The position numbers and the translations under genes are program-made. The notes beneath the pieces were generated by a model. The model worked only from the letters and a program-made list of their open reading frames with translations. It made no database searches and had not been told where the DNA came from. 64,000 nucleotides of DNA from an uncultured Bacteroidales bacterium (GTDB taxonomy: Bacteria > Bacteroidota > Bacteroidia > Bacteroidales > UBA932), in assembly GCA_944322565.1 (NCBI GenBank), contig CALUPG010000007.1:1-64000 (forward strand), written 5' to 3'. Below, one piece after another: positions 44,459 through 52,481 of the stretch; positions within the stretch are counted from its first letter, which is position 1; the number at the start of each line of letters is the position of its first letter.

Positions 44459-46894
44459 ATGAAACAACAGCACAAGGCCGCAGCAGGAGCCGGCTCAATA
44501 ATTCTCCTGCTGATAATAATCCTTGCCTCCTTCATCAACAGGGAAAGCGGATTCACGGAAAAAATTATCGATGACATGAAAGACTCCAGTACACAGGAAT
44601 ACATCGGGAAGCCCGAAGTTGAAATTGCGGAAGGGAAAATGACCCCTGAGATTCTGCTCTCGCTGGGAAGGCTGTCCGACCCCCAGGTCTCCCCTGACGG
44701 GACAAAAATCCTGCTTGGCATCTCATACACCTCCATTGCGGAAAACAGGTCATGCAACAACCTTTATATATGCAATGCCGACGGCAGCGGGATGCAGCAG
44801 CTGACACACTCGGGCAAAAGCATCAGCAACGCCAGATGGTATGCCGGAGGAAAGGAACTGATGTATCTTCAGGACGGACAGATATGGCTTGCTGAAATCA
44901 AAGGAAAAGACGGCAGCCTCAGGCTTGCGACGGACAAGGCCATAAGACTCAGCGATATTCCGGAGGGCATCAGCGAGTTCAAGCTCTCACCGGACGGCTC
45001 CATGGTGATGTATGTCAGCACAGTGCAGAGTGCCCTGAAAAAACCTTCGGACCTATATCCCGACATAGACAAGTCATCCGCCATCTCGGCCGATGACCTC
45101 ATGTACAGGCACTGGGACCATTGGGTGGAAAGTGTGCCGCATACATTCATATGCAGCATTGTCCCGGGCAAAGAGGGCTGGAAATCAGAAAACTGCATCA
45201 GCCCCGACAGGTCCACAGACCTTCTTGCCGCTGAAAAAGAATTGTACGAGCTCCCGACAGAGCCTTTCGGCGGCATAGAGCAATTGTGCTGGAGCCCTGA
45301 CGGGAAATACATCGCCTACTCATGCCGCAAGCTCACCGGAAAAAAGTACGCATTCTCCACAAATACAGAAATCTATCTCTACGATGTCGCCTCCGGCAAA
45401 TCCGCCGTCATAGACATGAAGGGAGGATACGACACCAACCCCGCCTGGTCTCCTGACGGGCGCACTCTCTGCTGGATCTCAATGGAAAGAGACGGCTATG
45501 AGGCTGACCGGCAGAGACTGATGGCAGCGGACATAGTATCTTCATCACGGGGCGGAGAAGCTTCGGACACAGGGGCAGGCATAAAGGCGGTGAATATCAG
45601 GGAACTTACCGCAGGCTTCAAGTACAATGCGGCAGGACCTGTATGGAGTCCTGATTCCAGACACATTTATTTCAATGCCATGGCAGAAGGCATCCAGGGA
45701 ATATTCCGCACATCTGCCGCCGGAGCCGGGGACAATACCGGGATTGACAGGATAACAGGAGAAGACCTCTGGTATGACTTCGGGTCGCCGTTCCTCATTT
45801 TCAGCAAAGACGGGAAGACAGTGCTGCTTGCCGATTACTGCAGCATGGATTTCCCGACGGAACTGGCAGAAATCACCATAGGGAAAGAGCCGTACGAAGA
45901 GGCAGAGGTCAGACATTACACCGGCCTGAAATCCGAATGCGCCAAAATCGGGACTCCGGTCAGCGTCCGGCAGCTGACATCAGTAAATTCCGGGCTGCTT
46001 GCCGAACTTGATGAAGTCAGCACAGAGGCGCGCTACATCAGGACGGTCGACGGGAAGGACATGCTCACCTGGGTCCTTTATCCTCCTCATTTTGACCCGG
46101 AGAAGAAATATCCTGCCATCCTGATATGTCTCGGAGGGCCCCAGGGCACGCTCAGCCAGGGATGGTCATACAGATGGAACTATCGCCTCATGGCCGCACA
46201 GGGATACATAACCATACTTCCGAACCGGCGTGGCACGACAGCCTTCGGACAGGAATGGACAGAACAGATATCCGGAGACTACAGCGGACTCAACATCCAG
46301 GACTACCTTTCTGCTGCCAAAGAACTCAGGAAAGAGCCGTATGTCGGGAAAATGGCGGCATGCGGGGCAAGCTACGGAGGCTATTCGGTATACTATCTTG
46401 CCGGAGTCCACGACAATACTTTCGATGCATTCGTGGCCCACGCCGGCATATTCAATGAGGAACACATGTACATGACCACAGAAGAAATGTGGTTCGCCAA
46501 CTGGGACAACGGAGGTCTGCATGAATATGAGGCAGACCCGCGTGTCGGCACCCCTGAATGTCCGGTCGGTCCTGCAGGCGACGGCGAGACATTCGGAGGC
46601 ATCCGCCAGGGAGGGTCGCCGTGGAGCAATGCACCGAAGGCCGTCCGCCACTACGCCAGCTCTCCGCACAAGCTCGTCACCAGGTGGGACACCCCGATTC
46701 TCGTCACCCACGGTGGAATGGACTTCAGAGTGCCGGTCGACGAGGGGATGGCGGCCTACAATGCGGCCCAGCTTATGGGCGTCCCGTCCCGGCTGATCGT
46801 CTTCCCTGACGAAAACCACTGGATACTCAAGCCACAGAATGCACTTTACTGGCACAGGGAATATTTCCGCTGGCTTGACAGATGGTGCAGATAA
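44459..46894 (+). CDS. S9 family prolyl oligopeptidase-like peptidase
   Basis: 811 residues from ATG 44459 (a TTG at 44450 is rejected). It has one N-terminal hydrophobic anchor (SIILLLIIILASFI), so it likely faces the periplasm. A beta-propeller follows (about 70-470) with TolB-like repeats (SPDGTKILLG, WSPDGKYIAYS, WSPDGRTLCW, WSPDSRHIYF). The C-terminal alpha/beta hydrolase has the nucleophile Ser in CGASYGGYSVYY, Asp in HGGMDFRVP and His in DENHWILKP. It cleaves short peptides, often dipeptidyl-peptidase style. It follows the WYL gene by 25 bases. Confidence 0.92.
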   Translation: MKQQHKAAAGAGSIILLLIIILASFINRESGFTEKIIDDMKDSSTQEYIGKPEVEIAEGKMTPEILLSLGRLSDPQVSPDGTKILLGISYTSIAENRSCNNLYICNADGSGMQQLTHSGKSISNARWYAGGKELMYLQDGQIWLAEIKGKDGSLRLATDKAIRLSDIPEGISEFKLSPDGSMVMYVSTVQSALKKPSDLYPDIDKSSAISADDLMYRHWDHWVESVPHTFICSIVPGKEGWKSENCISPDRSTDLLAAEKELYELPTEPFGGIEQLCWSPDGKYIAYSCRKLTGKKYAFSTNTEIYLYDVASGKSAVIDMKGGYDTNPAWSPDGRTLCWISMERDGYEADRQRLMAADIVSSSRGGEASDTGAGIKAVNIRELTAGFKYNAAGPVWSPDSRHIYFNAMAEGIQGIFRTSAAGAGDNTGIDRITGEDLWYDFGSPFLIFSKDGKTVLLADYCSMDFPTELAEITIGKEPYEEAEVRHYTGLKSECAKIGTPVSVRQLTSVNSGLLAELDEVSTEARYIRTVDGKDMLTWVLYPPHFDPEKKYPAILICLGGPQGTLSQGWSYRWNYRLMAAQGYITILPNRRGTTAFGQEWTEQISGDYSGLNIQDYLSAAKELRKEPYVGKMAACGASYGGYSVYYLAGVHDNTFDAFVAHAGIFNEEHMYMTTEEMWFANWDNGGLHEYEADPRVGTPECPVGPAGDGETFGGIRQGGSPWSNAPKAVRHYASSPHKLVTRWDTPILVTHGGMDFRVPVDEGMAAYNAAQLMGVPSRLIVFPDENHWILKPQNALYWHREYFRWLDRWCR

Positions 46895-47376
46895 TCCTTT
46901 TGTCCACCGGGCGCGGTTCTGCGGGGTATCCATTTGCCCGACGGCCGCACTTCGGGGTATCCCTTTGTCCAACAGCCGTACTTCAGGGTATAATTGACAT
47001 TTTCGGTCGGCGGCAATGACAAAAGCGGTTGGTGCATAGCCCTTCCGAGGTGTATTTCACTCTTTCTGCCATTTCACTCTCTCTGGCTTCACCGGAGAAT
47101 CTCTTATCGACATAGCAAATCTGCAGCGCGCCCGGTGGACAGCATTTTGGGTCTCCGACGGCCGCAGTTTCGCGGGGTTTTCGCGCCCGACGGCATTTTG
47201 AAAATGCCATCAGCCACACTTTCGCGGGAAAATCACGGCCGGTGGAGGCCATTTCACATATCCACCGGCCGTGCCTCAAGAAATGAACAGCCTCCGCGCC
47301 ATAATGTCTTTGGATTTTTCGTTGATGCTGTTTTTGTCCGCATTACCACCAATTATACCCCATCCGGCGTAATCCA
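46895..47376. repeat. GC-rich imperfect repeats and hairpins between the S9 peptidase gene and tRNA-Arg
   Basis: A 480-base stretch with no convincing gene. Just after the S9 stop there are three tandem units of about 31-34 bases (46898-46990), each of the form TTTGtCCaacgGCCGcaCTT followed by cgGGGTAtcc. Related fragments recur near 47148-47192 (CGACGGCCGCAGTTTCGCGG and CGCCCGACGGCATTTT). There is a 13-bp perfect stem, CACGGCCGGTGGA (47234-47246) with TCCACCGGCCGTG (47261-47273), and a small palindrome GGCATTTTGAAAATGCC at 47192. The hairpin may serve as terminator for the S9 transcript, but has no T-run. The origin of the repeats is unknown. Confidence 0.6.
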
Positions 47377-47420
47377 AACAAAAAGGATGACCCTTAAAGT
47401 CCGGACTTTAAGGGTCATCC
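47377..47420 (-). terminator. Terminator after tRNA-Arg (36-bp perfect palindrome)
   Basis: 47385-47420 is an exact palindrome with 18-base arms (GGATGACCCTTAAAGTCC and its complement). On the minus strand it is followed by TTTTTGTTTGG and stands 8 bases beyond the tRNA 3' end. Confidence 0.9.
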
Positions 47421-47428
47421 TCATCAGG

Positions 47429-47500
47429 TACTCCCGTGCGGAATCGAACCGCAACCGTCGGAACCGGAATCCGAAATTCTATCCATTAAACTACGGGAGC
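47429..47500 (-). tRNA. tRNA-Arg (anticodon CCG)
   Basis: The minus strand gives acceptor GCTCCCG with CGGGAGT, D-arm AGTTTAATGGATAGAAT, anticodon stem TCGGA/TCCGA with loop TTCCGGT (anticodon CCG, reading CGG), and T-arm GCGGTTCGATTCCGC. CCA is not encoded. The first acceptor pair is G-T. The promoter match is upstream at 47551. Confidence 0.92.
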
Positions 47501-47550
47501 ATTTCGTATGTTTTGCCCCGGCGACAGGCATTATCCCGGCCGAGGGACTG

Positions 47551-47558
47551 CAAATATA
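47551..47558 (-). promoter_or_regulatory. -7 element of tRNA-Arg
   Basis: TATATTTG on the minus strand, the same octamer as used for tRNA-Gly, about 50 bases before the tRNA 5' end. Confidence 0.6.
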
Positions 47559-47704
47559 GCAATTTTTTCAGAGTCTATTGATTTTTTTGTATTTTTGTCA
47601 TGATGTGTCTGACGATTCTTTCGGCAGATATGTCAGATGCCCCTTAAGTTGGTCAATATAAATTTTATTTAGTTGGTCCATAAAAATTTATTAATACAAT
47701 TGAA

Positions 47705-48595
47705 ATGAAAAAAGCTTATGTTTTTCCTGGCCAGGGATCTCAGTTCCCGGGCATGGCAAAAGACCTCTATGAGTCAAATGCCACAGCAAAGGAGATGCTT
47801 GAAAAAGCAAATGAAATCCTCGGATTCAGAATCACTGACATAATGTTCAACGGGACTCCTGAAGAACTGAAGGCAACAAAAGTGACCCAGCCTGCAGTCT
47901 TCCTGCATTCGACCGTCCTGGCAAAATGTTATGAAGGCTTCCGCCCTGACATGGTGGCCGGACATTCTCTCGGAGAATTCTCCGCTCTTGCCGCCGCAGG
48001 GGCAATGGACTTCGAAGACGCCCTCAGGCTTGTATCCATCAGGGCAATGGCCATGCAGAAAGCATGTGAAATCAAGCCTTCCACAATGGCTGCCATCATA
48101 GCACTGCCGACCGAGACAGTGGAAAATCTCTGCAAGGAATGCACAAGCGGCATTGTGGTGCCGGCCAACTATAACTGCGACGGACAGATTGTCATTTCCG
48201 GAGAAGTTGACGCTGTGAACGAGGCATGCGAAAAAATGAAGGCTGCAGGAGCAAAGAGGGCTCTGGTACTCCAGGTCAGCGGAGCATTTCACTCGCCTCT
48301 CATGGAGCCGGCACGCGAAGAACTTGCCAAGGCTATCGAGACAACAGTCTTCAAGACCCCTGCATGTCCTGTATACCAGAATGTGACGGCACTTCCTTCT
48401 ACGGACCCGGACACTATCAAGAAGAATCTCCTTGCCCAGTTGACTTCACCGGTAAAGTGGACACAGACAGTGAAGAACATGGTCGCCGACGGAGCAGGAT
48501 ATTTCATGGAAATCGGCCCGGGCAATGTGCTCCAGGGGCTTGTGAAAAAGATTGCCGGAGCAGAAGTTACAATAGAAGGAATCTCTGCCCTCTGA
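47705..48595 (+). CDS. fabD: Malonyl-CoA:ACP transacylase
   Basis: A 296-residue FabD: VFPGQGSQFPGMAKDLY, VTQPAVFLHSTVL, the nucleophile Ser in VAGHSLGEFSALAAAG, SIRAMAMQKAC, VPANYNCDGQIVISG and SGAFHSPLMEPA (catalytic His). It loads malonyl onto acyl carrier protein for fatty acid synthesis. The preceding 120 bases are AT-rich with no exact -7 match. A terminator follows at 48637. Confidence 0.95.
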   Translation: MKKAYVFPGQGSQFPGMAKDLYESNATAKEMLEKANEILGFRITDIMFNGTPEELKATKVTQPAVFLHSTVLAKCYEGFRPDMVAGHSLGEFSALAAAGAMDFEDALRLVSIRAMAMQKACEIKPSTMAAIIALPTETVENLCKECTSGIVVPANYNCDGQIVISGEVDAVNEACEKMKAAGAKRALVLQVSGAFHSPLMEPAREELAKAIETTVFKTPACPVYQNVTALPSTDPDTIKKNLLAQLTSPVKWTQTVKNMVADGAGYFMEIGPGNVLQGLVKKIAGAEVTIEGISAL

Positions 48596-48636
48596 CACAA
48601 GGGGACAGGACAGGACTTCTGACAGCATCGGTATTC

Positions 48637-48676
48637 AATCCGGAGGTGCGGCAGTGCCGCATCCCCGGATTTTCTT
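48637..48676 (+). terminator. Terminator after fabD
   Basis: Hairpin with AATCCGG and GGTGCGGCA pairing with TGCCGCATCC and CCGGATT, followed by TTTC. Confidence 0.75.
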
Positions 48677-48747
48677 ACTTTTACCGGCGTGCACATTCAG
48701 AGTTGAAATATTTCATGAAAGCGGGTCCTTATTACAAAAATTTTAAT

Positions 48748-48755
48748 TAGATTTG
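48748..48755 (+). promoter_or_regulatory. -7 element of the pyruvate:ferredoxin oxidoreductase gene
   Basis: TAGATTTG, an exact match, leaving a leader of about 55 bases before the ATG at 48816. Confidence 0.6.
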
Positions 48756-48815
48756 CATAATGAACATTATCGTGAACGAACACGGAAAACTGAAACAACA
48801 TAAACATTAACGATT

Positions 48816-51800
48816 ATGGCAAACGAAAAAAAATTCATCACTTGTGACGGTAACTACGCAGCCGCCCACATGGCTTATCTTTTCAGTGAGCATGCGGCCA
48901 TCTACCCGATCACCCCGTCATCGACAATGGCTGAATATGTCGACGAATGGGCAGCCCAGGGGAAAAAGAACCTCTTCGGCGAGGTAGTGAAAGTTACCGA
49001 AATGCAAAGTGAAGGAGGTGCAGCCGGTGCAGTGCACGGTTCTCTCCAGGCAGGAACCCTCACCACCACATTCACGGCATCTCAGGGACTGCTTCTCATG
49101 ATTCCGAACATGTACAAGATTGCAGGAGAACTCCTCCCTACAGTATTCCATGTTTCGGCCCGGGCCCTTGCCTCCCACGCTCTGTCAATCTTCGGGGACC
49201 ATCAGGATGTGATGGCATGCCGCCAGACCGGATTCGCAATGCTTGCATCCGCCTCCGTACAGGAAGCACTCGACATGGCAGCAGTAGCCCATCTTTCAGC
49301 AATCAAGTCAAGCGTTCCGTTCCTCCACTTCTTCGACGGATTCCGCACATCCCATGAAATACAGAAAATAGAGCTCATCGACGAGAATGTGCTGAAAGAG
49401 ATGATCAGCACCAAATCTCTCGCCAGATTCAGGGAAAGGGCCCTCAACCCTGACGCACCTGTCACAAGAGGCACGGCACAGAACGGGGACGTATATTTCC
49501 AGGCCCGTGAGGCATGCAACCAGTACTATGACGCCGTTCCTGACATCGTCGCAAGATATATGGGAGAAATCAGCGAGGCAACAGGAAGGAATTACCGTCC
49601 GTTCGATTACTACGGTGCGCCGGATGCAGAGAACATCATCGTTGCAATGGGTTCAGTCACCGAGACCATCAAGGAGACAATCGACTACCTCGCAAGCCAG
49701 GGAAAGAAATACGGTCTCATGATTGTCCGTCTCTACAGGCCGTTCTCAGCAAAATATTTCATGAAAGTACTTCCGTCGACAGTGAAGAGAATCGCAGTCC
49801 TCGACAGGACCAAGGAACCGGGAGCTCTCGGAGAGCCGCTCTTCCTCGACATCAAGGCTCTGTTCCAGGGCAAGGAGAACGCCCCTGCGGTAATCGGAGG
49901 CCGCTACGGACTCTCATCAAAGGACACCTCGCCTGCTCAGATTGTCGCCGTATACGAGAATCTTGAAATGGCCGAGCCTAAGGACGGATTCACAATCGGC
50001 ATCGTCGATGACGTCACATTCAAGTCCCTCCCTGTCAAGGAAGAAATCAGCATAGTGAAGCCGGGCACAACAGAGTGCAAGTTCTACGGACTCGGGTCTG
50101 ACGGCACTGTCGGAGCCAACAAGAACACCATCAAGATCATCGGTGACCACACACAGAAATACTGCCAGGGATACTTCGACTATGACTCCAAGAAGTCCGG
50201 CGGATATACCTGCTCTCACCTCAGGTTCGGAGACGCCCCTATCAAGGCCCCTTACCTCGTATCCACCCCAGACTTCGTCGCATGCCATGTCCCTTCATAT
50301 CTCCACAAGTACGATGTGCTCAAGGGCATCAAGCAGAACGGAACCCTTCTTCTCAATAGCCTGTGGGATGAGGAAGAGACCCTCAAGAGAATCCCGGACA
50401 ATGTAAAGGCCGTCATCGGAAAGAAGAACATTTCCCTCTATATCATCAACGCCACCAAGATTGCCGCTGAAATCGGTCTCGGAGGAAGGACTAACACCAT
50501 CCTCCAGTCAGCATTCTTCAAGATTACGGGCATCATTCCTTACGAGGACGCAGTGACATACATGAAGAAGGCCATCGACAAGAGCTACGGCAAGAAGGGC
50601 GAGAATGTCGTGAAGATGAACTACGCAGCCGTCGACAGAGGAGGAGAATACACCAAGGTTGAAATCCCTGCCGACTGGAAGGACATCACGGCCAAGTTCG
50701 AGAATCCTAACAAGGACAGGCTCGCGCCTGAGTTCGTAAAGCAGATTGCCGATGTTGTGAACGCACAGTGCGGGGACACACTCCCTGTAAGCGCATTCAA
50801 GGACAGCGCCGACGGCACTATTCCTGACGGCACTGCAGCATACGAAAAGAGAGGCATTGCAGTGAAAGTGCCTGAGTGGAAGGCAGAGAACTGTATCCAG
50901 TGCAACACCTGCGCATTCGTCTGTCCTCACGCAGCCATCCGTCCGTTCCTCATGACCGCAGAAGAGGCGGCTGCCGCTCCTGCCGGCATCAAGAAGGCCC
51001 AGGGTAAGGCTGTCCTCAAGGACTACTTCTTCACAATGCAGGTTTCTCCGGCCGACTGTACAGGCTGCGGCAACTGTGCCGATGTCTGCCCGGCAAAGGA
51101 GAAGGCTCTCGTCATGGTTCCGGCCGAGACTCAGGACCACGAGCAGGCAAACTTCGACTGGCTGCACTCACACATCGGATACAAGGACACTGTCCAGAAC
51201 AAGTTCCAGAATGTGAAGAACGCACAGTTTGCTCAGCCTCTGTTCGAATTCTCCGGCGCCTGCGCGGGATGCGGCGAGACTCCGTACATCAAGACCATCA
51301 CACAGCTCTACGGCGACCACATGATGATTGCCAACGCAACAGGATGTTCTTCAATCTATGGAGCATCATTCCCTGCTTCACCTTATTGCACAAACGCCAA
51401 CGGACACGGACCGGCATGGGCCAACTCCCTCTTCGAGGACAATGCCGAATTCGGCCTCGGAATGAAGCTCGGCTCCGACAGGGCGCGCATGACAGTGGCC
51501 AAGCTCATGGAAGAAGGCCTCGCATGCTCATGCTGTTCAGACGAGATGAAGGCACTCTTCACAAAGTGGCTTGAGAACAAGAACGACGCGAAGGTTACAC
51601 GCGAAGTCGCAGATGCCCTTGTACCTATGATGGAAGAATGCGGCTGCGACATCTGCAAGTCACTCCTCGTCTACAGACACTTCATCCCTGCACGCTCACA
51701 GTGGATCTTCGGCGGCGACGGATGGGGCTATGACATCGGATACGGCGGTCTCGACCATGTGCTTGCTTCAGGCCAGAATGTGAATGTACTCGTGCTTGAC

Positions 51801-52343
51801 ACCGAGGTATATTCCAACACCGGCGGACAGTCATCCAAGTCCACTCCGGCAGGTGCAATCGCCAAATTCGCCGCTTCCGGCAAGAGGGTACGCAAGAAAG
51901 ACCTCGGAATGATGGCAATGAGCTACGGCTATGTATATGTTGCACAGGTTGCAATGGGCTCAAGCCCGGCCCAATACTTCAACGCCATCAAGGAAGCGGA
52001 GGCCTATGACGGACCGTCACTCATCATCGCCTACTCTCCATGTATCAACCATGGCCTGAAGGCCGGGATGGGACTGAGCCAGAAAGAGGAGAAGCTCGCA
52101 GTAGAATGCGGCTACTGGCATCTCTACAGGTACAACCCTGCACTCGAGGAAGAAGGAAAGAATCCGTTTACCCTCGACAGCAAGGAACCTGACTGGAGCA
52201 AATTCCAGGATTTCCTCAAGGGTGAAGTCCGCTTTGCATCCCTCTACAAGATGTTCCCTGACCAGGCTGCAGAACTGCTCCTAAAGACCGAGGAGTTCGC
52301 CAAGATCAGGCTTGAAACCTACAAGAGACTTGCCGGCAAATAA
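48816..52343 (+). CDS. nifJ: Pyruvate:ferredoxin (flavodoxin) oxidoreductase
   Basis: A single 1175-residue chain, the usual length for the homodimeric enzyme. N-terminal pyrimidine domain (AIYPITPSSTMAEYVDEWA, TEMQSEGGAAGAVHGSLQAG), domain II, the CoA-binding gamma-like part (YGLGSDGTVGANKNT), two [4Fe-4S] motifs (CIQCNTCAFVCP and CTGCGNCADVCP), the third-cluster cysteines (CAGCGETPY and others) and the TPP site GDGWGYDIGYGGLDHVL...SNTGG. It turns pyruvate and CoA into acetyl-CoA, CO2 and reduced ferredoxin, central in an anaerobe. It has its own promoter and terminator. Confidence 0.96.
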   Translation: MANEKKFITCDGNYAAAHMAYLFSEHAAIYPITPSSTMAEYVDEWAAQGKKNLFGEVVKVTEMQSEGGAAGAVHGSLQAGTLTTTFTASQGLLLMIPNMYKIAGELLPTVFHVSARALASHALSIFGDHQDVMACRQTGFAMLASASVQEALDMAAVAHLSAIKSSVPFLHFFDGFRTSHEIQKIELIDENVLKEMISTKSLARFRERALNPDAPVTRGTAQNGDVYFQAREACNQYYDAVPDIVARYMGEISEATGRNYRPFDYYGAPDAENIIVAMGSVTETIKETIDYLASQGKKYGLMIVRLYRPFSAKYFMKVLPSTVKRIAVLDRTKEPGALGEPLFLDIKALFQGKENAPAVIGGRYGLSSKDTSPAQIVAVYENLEMAEPKDGFTIGIVDDVTFKSLPVKEEISIVKPGTTECKFYGLGSDGTVGANKNTIKIIGDHTQKYCQGYFDYDSKKSGGYTCSHLRFGDAPIKAPYLVSTPDFVACHVPSYLHKYDVLKGIKQNGTLLLNSLWDEEETLKRIPDNVKAVIGKKNISLYIINATKIAAEIGLGGRTNTILQSAFFKITGIIPYEDAVTYMKKAIDKSYGKKGENVVKMNYAAVDRGGEYTKVEIPADWKDITAKFENPNKDRLAPEFVKQIADVVNAQCGDTLPVSAFKDSADGTIPDGTAAYEKRGIAVKVPEWKAENCIQCNTCAFVCPHAAIRPFLMTAEEAAAAPAGIKKAQGKAVLKDYFFTMQVSPADCTGCGNCADVCPAKEKALVMVPAETQDHEQANFDWLHSHIGYKDTVQNKFQNVKNAQFAQPLFEFSGACAGCGETPYIKTITQLYGDHMMIANATGCSSIYGASFPASPYCTNANGHGPAWANSLFEDNAEFGLGMKLGSDRARMTVAKLMEEGLACSCCSDEMKALFTKWLENKNDAKVTREVADALVPMMEECGCDICKSLLVYRHFIPARSQWIFGGDGWGYDIGYGGLDHVLASGQNVNVLVLDTEVYSNTGGQSSKSTPAGAIAKFAASGKRVRKKDLGMMAMSYGYVYVAQVAMGSSPAQYFNAIKEAEAYDGPSLIIAYSPCINHGLKAGMGLSQKEEKLAVECGYWHLYRYNPALEEEGKNPFTLDSKEPDWSKFQDFLKGEVRFASLYKMFPDQAAELLLKTEEFAKIRLETYKRLAGK

Positions 52344-52370
52344 CATTGTCCCGCAAGAACTTAAGGCAAA

Positions 52371-52399
52371 AGGTCCGGCTCATGCAGTCGGACCTTTTT
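52371..52399 (+). terminator. Terminator after nifJ
   Basis: Arms AGGTCCGGCT and AGTCGGACCT (one G-T pair) around a five-base loop, then five T, 28 bases after the stop. Confidence 0.85.
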
Positions 52400-52446
52400 G
52401 TATTTATTATAATTTATAGCAATTGCAGCATCCCGGATATTTATAT

Positions 52447-52454
52447 TACCTTTG
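52447..52454 (+). promoter_or_regulatory. -7 element of the hsd operon
   Basis: TACCTTTG, an exact match, 28 bases before hsdR. No further exact match appears before hsdM, the ORF6N gene or hsdS, so all four are probably read from here. Confidence 0.6.
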
Positions 52455-52481
52455 CGTACGGACAAAATGTCAAAATGAAAT

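Noticed and set aside
46166..46972. Long minus-strand frame opposite the S9 peptidase
   Set aside because: It is antisense to the catalytic domain with its invariant motifs, has Arg/Cys/His-rich composition, and its N-terminus is read from the GC-rich repeats.
46895..47000. CRISPR-like array
   Set aside because: The repeated units are contiguous and imperfect with no unique spacers, and no cas gene is in the window.
46983..47279. 98-codon minus-strand frame in the repeat block
   Set aside because: Built from the repeats themselves, no promoter octamer, no recognisable fold.
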